Positions 23,385-33,617 of a DNA stretch of 64,000 nt are shown here, one piece after another. The position numbers and the translations under genes were made by a program. This stretch comes from Diphasiastrum complanatum (Eukaryota > Streptophyta > Lycopodiopsida > Lycopodiales > Lycopodiaceae): assembly GCA_029204225.1 (NCBI GenBank), contig CM055097.1, positions 64,800,540 through 64,864,539 on the forward strand. The letters are read 5' to 3'. The notes beneath the pieces were generated by a model. The model had not been told where the DNA came from. It worked only from the letters and a program-made list of their open reading frames with translations, and ran no database searches. Position 1 is the first letter of the stretch. Each line of letters starts with the position of its first letter.

Positions 23385-24055
23385 GTAGATATCGCACTTG
23401 TGCACGAGGGAGAACTAAAACAAAACTAACTCTCAAGATCGCACACAAGAGGGATATGTACGACAGGTAGATATCGAATATCTCACTTGTGCGCAAGTAG
23501 GTATCGTTACAAACAAACGAACAACAATGTGCGCGCACAAGAGCGATATGCCGTGAGTTTTGAGAACAAAAAAGGTAAAAAATTAATCAAGTTTCGTGCC
23601 ATTTATACTAGATTTTCACACGTGTGGTCAACGATCAAAAGACACGTGTCTACTTTCAATTGGACTACAGGCATTGGCACATGTGAGGTGACACCTGGAC
23701 ACCTGGACACGTGTGAAATGACACATGTACACGTGTCTTGTGTTCAGTCATTTGTTCGACAACACATGTTGCTCTCGCATTTGCTCGTACGAATCCCACA
23801 CGTGTAAAGTGACAGGGTGACACTTGTTGCTCTCGCATTTGACCATACAAGTCCCACACGTGTGACAGGACGTTATTTCGCACGTGCGAACCGCGATATA
23901 AAATCACAAACTTCGATGAATTTTTTTCATTTTTTTTTTTCGCTCCGCATATCGCACTTGTGCGCATCCTTCACAATCGATATTCTTCCTACTGCCTTGC
24001 ATGTGCACAGGTCCAATACATATGCCTACATGTCTCCTCGTATCGCACTTGTGCA
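23385..24055. promoter_or_regulatory. Intergenic region dense in CACGTG and TATCGCACTTGTGC motifs
   Basis: At least seven ACGTG-core sites lie between 23615 and 23890 (for example acacgtgtgg, gacacgtgtc, cacacgtgtg), including a tandem pair of about 58-bp units 'gttgctctcgcatttg...cccacacgtgt' from 23768 and 23826. A second motif, tatcgcacttgtgc, occurs near 23390 and recurs near 23949 and 24041, with a variant near 23476. The position between divergent genes suggests a promoter. Confidence 0.5.
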
Positions 24056-24214
24056 TCTTTTTTCAGTACTAATCTATCTCTCTCATATTCGACTCGCACA
24101 GGTTCGATATATCGTACATTCTGTCCGTACATATCGGTCCTCTACGAGGGCTTTACCATCCTTCCCTGCTCATCCTAGCCGTCACGCACAAGTCCGCTAT
24201 CCTAGTACACTTCC

Positions 24215-24590
24215 ATGGATAGGAGAAAGTAGACAAGGAGGGACTTCTTCTCTGCTGGCTCATCCTCAGCTCCTGCGGTTGCCATTCACCTCCCGCTAGA
24301 CCTAGAACGTGCAACCGCAGCAGGTGGCTCTCTGAAATACGTAAGTATCAGAGATCAACCGCTCTGTTGATTCCAATTGCTCCATTCTACCATGCTATCC
24401 AAAACATAACTAGAAATGATCTCGGATAGCTGGTTAGATTCACACCAAGTGCTCTTCAGTGCCTTCAGGAGGCTGCTGAAGATTACATGAGCCTTTTTTT
24501 GAAGATTCGTTTTTGCTTGCAATCCATTCCAAGAGAGTCACCATAACGTCCAAGGATTTTCAACTCCTGATGAGAATGAGAGAGAGGTTT
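24215..24590 (+). pseudogene. Histone H3-like gene of the inner element (copy 2)
   Basis: ATG at 24215 reads MDRRK-stop-TRRD. If the TAG was CAG, this gives a K-Q-T-x-R tail like canonical H3 residues 4-8, with Lys9 replaced by Asp. After a frame change near 24285 it reads SEIRKYQRSTALLIPIAPF, then RFTPSALQCLQEAAEDYM, a 1-bp loss in a T run near 24500, and FEDSFLLAIHSKRVTITSKD followed by FQLLMRMRE. Every H3 histone-fold segment is present in order. Two in-frame stops (24230, 24427) and two frame changes make it a pseudogene. It is on the same strand directly before the Ulp1-like exon, so a fused H3-protease protein is possible. Confidence 0.87.
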
Positions 24591-25891
24591 TGCATATTAC
24601 ACGTATCTCAGCCTGCTGCTCCCAGACGAACTCCCCACAGAATCTGTGAAGCCTAACCCGGAATCAATTGTAGATAACGCTGCTCTTGATACTGTTGTAA
24701 ATATAGCTACATCTGTTTTGGATATCCCTTTAATTCCTATAGATACTACACATCCACCTCCTCCTCCTCCCTTAAATCTTTATACATGTATAGATTCCGA
24801 TGATTATTGTAAATCTGAGAAGGACATATCCGATGCTATAGATACAATTGGTACTCCTTTTTGTTTTAGACTAGATGAACTTGATTTTAGTATAAATTAT
24901 AGAGTTCTTGATTGTTTGGATCTCAAAGATAGAAGGGCTTCTATCAGTGATCCTGTGATAGAGTTCGGGCTTATACTCTTGCAATATGACATTGCAAGAG
25001 ATTCATCCAATGAGTTGCTAGTGCTGAGTAACTTTTTGCTTCAAGCCTTCAAGGAGAATAATGACACATTGTCACAGTGTCTGACTAGTGGATTCACACC
25101 AGCAACAAAGTATCTGCTCATCCCTTATCATACCAAGTAAGATATATTAAATTCTTCTTGTTGTTTTATGCTTTAACATTGGCATTGTCAATAAAAATAG
25201 TTCTCAGAATTGTAGTTAAAGAAATTTCAATCTTATTTTGTATTGACTGTTGGAGTTTAAACCTGATATCTATTAAGAGATCTATAGATAATAGTATTGA
25301 AGGTTTTTGTGTCAAGATGAATTCGGCGAGCAATACGCATAAGGATGTAGATATATACCTTCCATATTTAAGTAAATATACTCCTACAGATGTTCCCCAT
25401 TTTGTGGACTGGCAGATTGTCAGTTTGGAGGTAAATTATGTCTTTCTTAATAGCATTTTGAAATCAGTATACTAATGTATTTGTTTCATTCTAATTCATT
25501 ATGTTTCATAATTGATTTCTTGTGTGCTGAATTTTTTTGCAGTCATCCCAGCAAAATGATTCATTCAGCTGTGGGTGGTACACACTATACAATGCCAAGT
25601 TATTTTTTGAGTGGTTCAACCTTCAGGAAGATGTTGATACTTCTAAGGTAATAAATTCTGTTTATTCTTATTTTTTAAATCATGATTAGTTTTCTATTTT
25701 GTTGATGTTTTTAGCCATTACTAATACATGAATGTTCTATCTTGCAGTTTACACTTCCTGAGTACACATCAAGCCAGGTGTACAGATTTAGACAAGAAAT
25801 TATCATGAGTATACTGGCTAGGGCAAGGCTTCAGCCTCCCATTATTGATGATGGTACAAAGGATGATGTAGTTATACTAATTAAAGATTAG
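24586..25891 (+). pseudogene. Ulp1/C48-like cysteine protease gene of the inner element (copy 2)
   Basis: Exons are 24586-25136, about 25240-25430, 25543-25647 and 25748-25891 (TAG). Exon 1 has a proline run, then DLKDRRASISDPVIEFGLIL and KYLLIPYHTK, matching the N-terminal half of Ulp1-type peptidases. Exon 3 holds the nucleophile motif QQNDSFSCGWYTL. The last exon ends VYRFRQEIIM...VVILIKD. Where copy 1 has LHWSLN this copy reads DCWSLN, so the catalytic His is lost, apparently by a small deletion that also spoiled the acceptor. The Asp position reads MNS in both copies. The first exon is in a different frame from the H3-like end, so any fusion would need splicing or a repaired frame. Confidence 0.8.
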
Positions 25892-25958
25892 AACAAATAC
25901 AGATAGCATAGAACAAAAATATATGTATAGAATTCATAGATAAATATACATTGCTATA

Positions 25959-27334
25959 TCAAATGCTGCTCCATTTTATGAATTTGGGAGCACAAAATAC
26001 ATGTATTGATGCCCACCCCACAGTGGTGATTGTTGTAGGTAGATCTTTGTAGCACATTATCAGCTCTTGTATTTTTTGCATCTGTGACATGACAAATATT
26101 AGTGAATGTGCAATTGTAAATGATAACATTTTCAATTATTTTGTTCTATTTTGAAATGGCAATAAACATAAAGTACTTACGAGTCTTCCGTTGATGATAA
26201 ATCTGAGCTCTATTTTGATAAAATCAAGCTTTCAATTCTCTTCCACCTCAACCATAGTCAAATATTCCTCATTGTAGATAATGCTTATCTCCATTCGGTT
26301 TGTGTGACCATTTAGTTCAAAGTCTTGATCCAGTGATAGCCATGTACCTTCAATTTTCTTGTATCTTTGGTAGGTAAACGTGAGACTGAGCATTTGCTTT
26401 TCGATATGATAATGAAAGATCATTGAGGACTTTTTAATCCTGCATTCCATGTCATTATTTGTTTTACTATCCCAGCCTTGATCCATGAGATCTGACAAAG
26501 TCTCATCTGATAAATCCTTGCAAACAAATAAAGTTAGTGTCCTAGAAACACTAGCACTAGAGAAAAAATCAACAAATATATGTAATGAGATAAACCAACT
26601 TAGGTGAACAATTTTTGAGTCTGTGCTTATCTTCATAGCATTTCTAATATCAATGAGTAGCTTGCATCTCAAGGATTCAGAAACAATGTTGTTAGGAGTA
26701 GGCCACTCATCACTTTGAAAACTAGAAAATGGAATTGCTTCAAGCTTGCCAAAACCTCCATCTGTTTGTGGCGTATATAAAGATACATAAAAATAGATAC
26801 CACAATCTGCAAGTTTCTTTGGACTTCTTCCTCTGTATTGCAGCTTTCCAACATCAGAGTGAATCACGTCTAATATTCCTACAAGTGATTGTGCAGGCTC
26901 CCATTCACTTATGCATGATGGATATAAATCTGAAAGAAAAAACAATGTTGAAATATTTAAATCATAATCTGAAAAGCATCAATAAAGAAAATCACCTATG
27001 ATTGCTGTAGAGTGCATATGTTTTGATATACTTACAATTACATTTTTGATGATCATGAGGATTGATATCATGTACTCTGATTCTGAATGCATATATACAT
27101 GTTGTACTAAGACTTCTGATATCGATTGACCTCCCGGGGTAGTCTTAAACTCCAAAATTTTTGCTTTCCAATAAGATTTGTAAGTCATTTTTGCTCTTTT
27201 CTTTTGCCCTTTGATGATGGATGCAGCAGTACCCATGAATTCTTTGTATATTTTGTTGGCTTCCAGTTATGAACTTCATCTTTCTCATTGTAAAGAATCA
27301 CAGACTCAATTGTAGATCTGGGTCTCCTTGCCAT
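25959..27334 (-). pseudogene. MARRPRSTI gene (copy A) beside the right TIR of the inner element
   Basis: Starts at 27334 (MARRPRSTIESVILYNEKDE). Exon 1 runs to 27036 with a frameshift near 27240 and includes SYWKAKILEF and GGQSISEVLVQHVYMHS. Exon 2 (26929 to about 26175) includes EWEPAQSLVGILDVIHSD, LRCKLLIDIRNA, LSWFISLHIFVDFF and YNEEYLTMVEVEE, then a TGA at 26232 where copy B has Trp. A last exon (26081-25959) reads MQKIQELIMCYKDL. Intron positions match copy B. Family and function not recognised. It converges on the protease gene. Confidence 0.6.
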
Positions 27335-27681
27335 TGCTATTTTCAAAGCTTGGGCGCCAAAATCCTCTCTGATATGATACTTAATTTCAATTTTTCATAT
27401 CACATATCACATTTAATCTATTGTGAATGCCAACATAGTCACGGTTACTGCATATACCATATTTTATGTAACTATACGTACTGTATTTCTATAACTGTAA
27501 CTAGTATAGTTAGAAAATTTCATTATACTAACCAGCATAGTCAAGTAAATTTAAGACGTCGGGCAGATTAGCACGTGTCGGGTAGGAAGAAGAAACCAAT
27601 GGGATATGTACATGCTGCCCATACACAAATTTTGAAGTTTTCTATATTGCACTTTTATTTCTTACGTTACGTAGATTTCAA

Positions 27682-27702
27682 ATCTTGAGAACTCCTCTAA
27701 TG
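27682..27702 (-). repeat. Right TIR of the inner element
   Basis: Reverse complement reads cattagaggagttctcaaGa followed by t, pairing with 22888-22908. Inward it continues as gaaatctacgtaac, also present inside the right end of the outer element (near 29750). Confidence 0.8.
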
Positions 27703-27934
27703 TGTTGCATTTTATAACGAGATATCTACCGTTAAAGAAGAGATCAAGCCGATGGAGCACAGACCAAAGAAAGAGAGGAAGTCAGCATGGCCACAAGAAA
27801 AAGTAGTCAAATTTTCAGAATGAAGCATAGTTTATAAAAAAAAAAACCCAATGTTCAGGGCTCATTTTTATTGATATAAAAAGCTTTAACATAGTAAATT
27901 TATTGTCACGATCTCATGTGCTTGCTTTTGCATA

Positions 27935-29339
27935 TCATGGCTCTTCTATCACCTTGATCATCATACCTAGATCTTTGCATTTTGTGAATTGTTCTTGTCT
28001 TTTCCGTATCTGCAAAAGAAAAAAATGTTTTATTAAATACTGCATAAAATATAACTTTGTATTGCTGAGAAATTATTGCATCAAATAAAATTAAATATTA
28101 AAAAACTTACCAGTTTCTCATGACCAATGAACCTAAAGTATTCAGGAAGCTCGTATTGTAATAAGACAAACTCTGTTCGGATATAGTGAAGGCTCCAGTC
28201 TTCTTCAACTTCAACAGTAGTAATAAGCATGTCATTGTATCTAATGTCAATTTGCTTTCTATTACTGTGTCCATCTTGTTCCATGTCTTGATCTAATGGT
28301 ATCCATGTTGTACCACTCTTTTTCCATCTTTGATAGTTAAAATTAAGGCTCAATTTTTGTCTTTCAATTTGATATCGCAAGCAAATGGAGTCTTTTTTTA
28401 TTCGGCAATCTATTTCTTCGTTTGATTTATGGTCTCAACTTTGTCCATAAGTTCTGACAATTTATCATTTGACAAATCCTTACAAACAAATAATGTTGGT
28501 GTTCTATGCACATTTGCAATAAAAAAAAATCAATAAATACATTCAAAGAAATAAACCAACTTAATGGGACATTTTTGGACCGAGTACTTATTTTCGTAGA
28601 ATTCTTCACATCAGTAAAGAGCTTGCATCGAAATGATTCTGAAACAATGTTTTCAGGAGTTATCCATTCTTCACTAACCAAACTTGGAAGTGGAAGGGCC
28701 TCAAGGTTTCCCAAATCTTCCATGCGTTTCTGGAATGTAAAGTGATTCATAAAAATAGATTCCACTGTCGGCAAGTTCTTTTGAAGGTCGGCCTTTGTAC
28801 TACAATTTTTCTATATCTGAATGTATGACATCCAATATACCTGCAAGTGATTGTGTGGGCTCCCATTCCTTTATATTTGATGGATATAAATCTACATGAT
28901 AGAATAGATATGAGTTACCAAATAGATATCCAAATTCAGCATGCGAAATAAAATTAACTGCATAAAAGAATAGAGTTGAATTTAGTTGCATAAAAATAAA
29001 ACCGCAATGATTCAGATACTTACAATTGCATTTTTTATGATCATTTGGATTGACAGATTGAATACTCAACCTGGAATGCATATAGACATTTTGAACTAAC
29101 ACCTCTGAAATGGATTGTCCACCCCACCTGGTGATGCTCTAAAGTCAAAAATCCTAGCTTTCCAGTAGGACCTGAAACATAACTTGGATCGTTTTCTCTT
29201 TCTAAACGCTCCTTTTGATGATGGATGCATTTATACCTGTGTTTTTGACGTATTTTTTTGGTATCCAATTTCCTGCTTCGTCTTTCTCATTGTGAACAAT
29301 GATAGGATCTATTGTGGATCTCGGTCTCCTTGATGCCAT
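27935..29339 (-). pseudogene. MASRRPRSTI gene (copy B) beside the right TIR of the outer element
   Basis: Starts at 29339 (MASRRPRSTIDPIIVHNEKD). Exon 1 ends at 29024 (donor gtaagt) and includes SYWKARIFDF and GGQSISEVLVQNVYMHS with a frame change near 29120. Exon 2 starts at 28891 and reads EWEPTQSLAGILDVIHSD, FRCKLFTDVKNS, LSWFISLNVFIDF and YNDMLITTVEVEEDWSL with several frame changes. It ends GHEKL before donor gtaagt near 28108. The last exon (from about 28012) reads IRKRQEQFTKCKDLGMMI and stops at 27935. Order, orientation and introns match copy A, so both elements descend from one structure. No known domain recognised. Confidence 0.6.
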
Positions 29340-29345
29340 GTTTTC

Positions 29346-29475
<130 letters not shown>

Positions 29476-29835
29476 CACACACAGAATTCAAACTTTGTCG
29501 CTAACTGTAACTATGCAAGATTATTGCGGTCACAATATCCAACCAATGTTGTTACTATTATAAACTAGTTTGTAACTGTGGTCTATTTTGTAACCATTCC
29601 GGGTTAGTAATCTAACTTGAAAAAGTTGATTTGGAGCAGCATTGTACTCTACGGGCAGCACAAGCCAACCAATCATATGTGTAAGAGCTGCCCGGCGGCA
29701 ATTTAAAAAATTCAAAGACTACAAGCCAATTTACTAGTCCGATGAGCTATGTTACGTAGATTTCATTTTTGGGTCTTTTGATTGGTCCAAGTGAAAGCAA
29801 AAATTAGAGGAAAAATTTAAATTTTCTTTTGAGAA

Positions 29836-29866
29836 GGCCCTTTTGTACTCAGGAACTCCTGTAATG
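29836..29866 (-). repeat. Right TIR of the outer element
   Basis: Reverse complement reads cattaCaggagttcCtgag and continues tacaaaagggcc, pairing with 11585-11615. Confidence 0.85.
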
Positions 29867-30329
29867 TGTCTACTTTTGGAAGGATCTTAGGAGCATTGGA
29901 GGAGAGGCACATTGGAGGGCTTTTGGAACCATTGGTGGACATCAACTCAAAGGCTTGGTGGGCAGCTCTTCCTAGTCATGAAAGTGGTATCATAGCCTCT
30001 TCCAAAGTGGGAATGTTAACTCTGAACCTCTTTTTTTGTTGCATAAAAATCTGCCATCAAATTATTTTGCTAGTGTAGTTGAAGTAGCACCAATTCTTGC
30101 CTCTAGAAATTGGTAGGCTTTTCAATAGGTGTTGTTTTTTCTATTTTTGAAAGGATTTTTAAGCTAAGAATGGAATTGCCAGCATGCACACATTTTCAAC
30201 TTGATAGGTAGAAATTATTACAAGTTGAAAAGTAGGTTGAATTTAGAGGTGTTTTCTCTGAAAGTAGAGATTGGAAATGTTTTGTTTTGATGCAGAGAAG
30301 TAGACATTTGGTCTTTTGTTGTCTGTCCA

Positions 30330-32930
30330 AGTAGGCAAAGGAAAACAACCATTAACATGGGAGGCATTTCGCCTAGTATTCAAGGAATACTTTCTTCCCT
30401 TGTTAGATGATTTTGAACATTTTCAAAAACTTTCAAGATTGACTATGACTAAAGGCCTTGATCAATACATATAAGATTTCCATGAGTATCTTAATTCTCT
30501 CTATATTGAAATACCTCTAAAGATGCAGATGCTCATGTTTATTGATGCTTACCTAAGGACTATCAAGTGGATGTTTGAACGAACCATCCCAACACCCTAG
30601 AAGATGCTATTAGGGCTGCAAATCTTGAGATTGTCTTGGACATCTTAAGAAAAGAAAAGCTCTTTGCCAAAGAGTCTTAGTGTGACATTTTTGCTAAAGA
30701 GTTATCATACCTGGGGCATAAGATCTCCCAACGTGGTATAGAAATAGAGGCTGATCGTATTTGGAGGGTTATTGAATGGCCAATTCTTACTACGGTTCGG
30801 GAAATCAAGTCATTCATGGGTTTCGTGGTTTTTCCATCGGCATATACCCCAATTTGCTAGGATGGCATTTCTCCTTGCTAAGCTTTGAAAGGCTTTAAAA
30901 AACTTAGCTAGAGGGCTAGGAGTGGTGTGGACAGAGGATATAAATAATAATTTTGAGTTGCTCTAGAAAAGTGTGATTATAGCACCAATCTTGATCATTG
31001 GCGATTCTAAGAAACCGTTTGTGGTTAGGACCAATGCTAGTGATTATGCAATTGGAGCCGTCTTGAATTAAATCATCATGATTGAAGTCTATTATATTTG
31101 AAAATTCTGACAATGCATTGGCTAGCACAGATAGGATCTCATCCTCTCTCATGTTTAACACATCCCCAATATCATTCAAAGAAAAATATGGTCGGCTATT
31201 CATATGATATACAGGAATGTCAAGCAGTGTCTTGTTTTTATCATATTCTTCTACACCTGATGTAGAAGATATTATCATTGACCATGATAAAGCAAGGTCA
31301 TACATCAAAGCCAGCCTAGCCTATTGCTTTTAAAAGCAAGAAACTCAATCCAGCTCAATCTATGAAAATGAGCTTTATGGTATTATTAATGCCTTGAAAA
31401 TTTGGCGACATTATTTGTATGAAGCCAAATTTGATGTTTTGACTGATCACCAAACACTTCATTATTTTTGTGATGCTACAGATTTAAAAGAGAGACAAGC
31501 TAGATGGGTTGAGCTAATGCAAGTATTCGACTTCTCGATACAATATTGTAAAGGAAGTCAAAACACTCTAGCGGATGCTTTGAGTCATTTACCGGTTATT
31601 AATCAGTTAAGCTTTATTGATATACAACCTGCATTATTTCAATCTCTCCAAGGACTTTTTGAGTCCGATCCATTTTTTGGAAAGTATTGGCAACAAGTAC
31701 TTTTTGGGGTCGATTCGAGTAAGCAAGATTCCTTGAATCAGGGAAAGATTGAAATGGATTTTTCTATACAAACTGGGATCTTGTTTTGTAAAGATAAGGT
31801 GTGTGCACCAAAGAATGACACAATTAGGGCCCAAATCTTGCATGAGTGTCATGATAGTCCATGCGTAGGACATTCGGGTATACAAAGAACACTTGACTTA
31901 GTTAGACGGCACTTTTGGTGGCCTAAGATGAAAAGTCAAGTAGAGTATTATGTACTTAAATGTACTAAGTGTTGATTAAATAAAGCTAAAAGGCTAAAAG
32001 CTAGTGGCCTATTACATCCATTGGATATTCCTACTGGAAAGTGGGAAAGTATTTCTATGGATTTTGTGGTCGGAATTCCACGTACAGGGAAGGGCCATGA
32101 TTATGTTTGGGTCATTGTTGATAGACTTACAAAGTTTGCTCAACTTATCCCAACTAAAACTACGGTTAAAGCTTCAGAACTAGCTCAACTTTTTGTTGAG
32201 AAGTTTTTCAATTGTACGGGCTGCCTTGCGATATTGTCAATGATCGTGACCCAAAATTCACTGGGAATTTTTGGCAAGCAGTGTTTGAAAACTTTGAAAA
32301 CAACTTTAAGTATAAGTTCTATAGATCATCCTACATCAAACAGTCAAACGGAAAGGACCAATCAGACGATGGAGGACATGTTGCGAGCATGTGTGGGCCA
32401 TCGGTAGTCTGATAGAGAAAATTATTCTCCACTGGTGGAATTTGCATATAGTAGTGCAAAACACTTAGCGATCGGATTCAGCCTTGTCATGCTTATGTAT
32501 GGTTATCAACCTCGATCACCAATTAAAGTTGGCATGAAAAACCTAAGGGTGCAAGCCTTAGTTGATTTTCTTGCGGATTTGCAAGAAATGTTATAGCTGG
32601 CTAAAGACATCATAATAAGTGCCTAGGATAAGGTGAGGCAGTACATTGATCTGTCTTAGGAGCACAAGGAATTCAAGATCAATGACATGGTATTGGTAAG
32701 TGTGCAAAGTTGGCACCTAGGTATTGCGGTCCTTTATAAGTTATCCAAGTGATTAACAAGGTCGCATATAAACTAGACCTTCCAACTAACATTGAAATCC
32801 ATTAGTAACATGCTTGATATTCGCCTCGTGATTGTGAATATTCACATCTACCATAGCCATTGCTTATTTTGGCAAATCACTCCATTGGACACCTGATTGT
32901 AACGTTGTTTCATTTGATTTTTTTAGATAC
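30330..32930 (+). mobile_element. Ty3/gypsy remnant with a nested fragment
   Basis: The order is: a gag-like stretch (WEAFRLVFKEYFLP near 30360); the end of RT (YLGHKISQRGIE near 30710, IKSFMGF); RNase H start (PFVVRTNASDYAIGAVLN near 31020); an interruption at about 31066-31310; then RNase H end (VLTDHQTLHYF near 31440), the H2C2 zinc finger (HECHDSPCVGHSGIQRT near 31840) and integrase (WESISMDFVVGIPRT near 32040). Many stops and frameshifts break it, and no LTR was identified. Confidence 0.88.
31066..31308 (-). pseudogene. Fragment related to the minus-strand gene of the outer element
   Basis: Minus-strand codons read RPYFSLNDIGDVLNMREDEI and LSVLANALSEF. These align with REYIFFNDLQHILHQREDKL, LSALMKL in the gene at 15991-17398. 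It interrupts the RNase H region of a plus-strand gypsy remnant, whose coding sense resumes after it. No target-site duplication was found, so capture or a nested, later truncated element are both possible. Confidence 0.6.
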
Positions 32931-32966
32931 AAGTGCCTTCGGTGGTTCCACCTTGGAAACTTTAGC

Positions 32967-33155
32967 TTATGGTGATTTTTGAGGAGGTTGAGCTAGTAGT
33001 TTTCTCATTTCGAATCGATCAAGATCCATGTGTTGCAGGATCTGTTTGTTTGTCAACTCATCTTCATTGTAAGAAAAGACTTGTTGCCAGTGTACCGGAT
33101 CATCTTCAACTATATCTGGAATAGATTTTGCTGTTAACCGTGCCACATTGATCAT
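32967..33155 (-). pseudogene. Unidentified coding-like fragment
   Basis: A 62-codon minus-strand stretch reads MINVARLTAKSIPDIVEDDP, then HWQQVFSYNEDELTNKQIL and HMDLDRFEMRKLL. Its composition is protein-like and unlike its retroelement neighbours, but I do not recognise the family. It lies between a gypsy remnant and the LTR of the next copia element and may be a captured exon. Confidence 0.35.
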
Positions 33156-33164
33156 CTTTACCCC

Positions 33165-33604
33165 ATAAGTTATAGGTGTGTCTAGGGTGTATCCCCTAGG
33201 ATCATTTACTATATTAGGCCTACTATACTTAGAGTTAGCTAAGTTAGTATGAAATTAACTTGGTAGGGACTCATGGGTCCACTAGGCCTAATTGTGACAT
33301 TAAGTACCCCAACTTGACATATTGGAGGTACCTTATTCTTTCTACGTAACTTATAGAAAGTTGGATAGTCAACAGTCAAGTAGTTGGATAGCCAATAGTC
33401 ATGAAGTTAGATAGTCATCTGGATTGTACATATATGTGTGCATCCCATTTGTATGAGACACTTTTGTAAGCAATACTGACTATTCTCCTTGGATGTCCAT
33501 GAGTTTCTACAAGAGGATTTCTAGCCATCTCTCTTTTTCTTTTGAGAATGCTTTGTGTGAATGAATAGTTAAAATTCTGGATCCTTAGGCTTCTATTTCC
33601 TACA
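33165..33604 (+). repeat. 5' LTR of a copia element (left edge uncertain)
   Basis: The sequence ends with cttctatttcctaca immediately before a copia-type PBS. The left edge is placed only approximately, because no 3' LTR partner survives to define it. Confidence 0.55.
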
Positions 33605-33617
33605 TGGTATCAGAGTC
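33605..33617 (+). promoter_or_regulatory. Primer binding site of the copia element
   Basis: tggtatcagagtc directly follows the LTR end and resembles the standard initiator-Met tRNA site of copia elements. Confidence 0.85.

Larger units (their letters stand above)
22888..27702. mobile_element. Inner TIR element, shorter member of the same family
   Basis: Its ends form a 21-bp inverted repeat (22888-22908 against the reverse complement of 27682-27702) matching at 20 of 21 positions. They share CATTANAGGAGTTC with the outer element. It sits 24 bp after the stop of the outer protease gene. Gene order is: a minus-strand gene (22953-23375), CACGTG-rich intergenic DNA, H3-like then Ulp1-like genes on plus, and a minus-strand MARRPRSTI gene beside the right TIR. 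It lacks the transposase-like gene seen in the outer element, so it may have moved in trans. No target-site duplication is evident. Confidence 0.75.

Noticed and set aside
15185-24590. The H3-like genes as ordinary host H3 pseudogenes
   Set aside because: Host H3 is almost invariant, while these two differ greatly from it and from each other. Both lie with Ulp1-like genes inside TIR-bounded elements.
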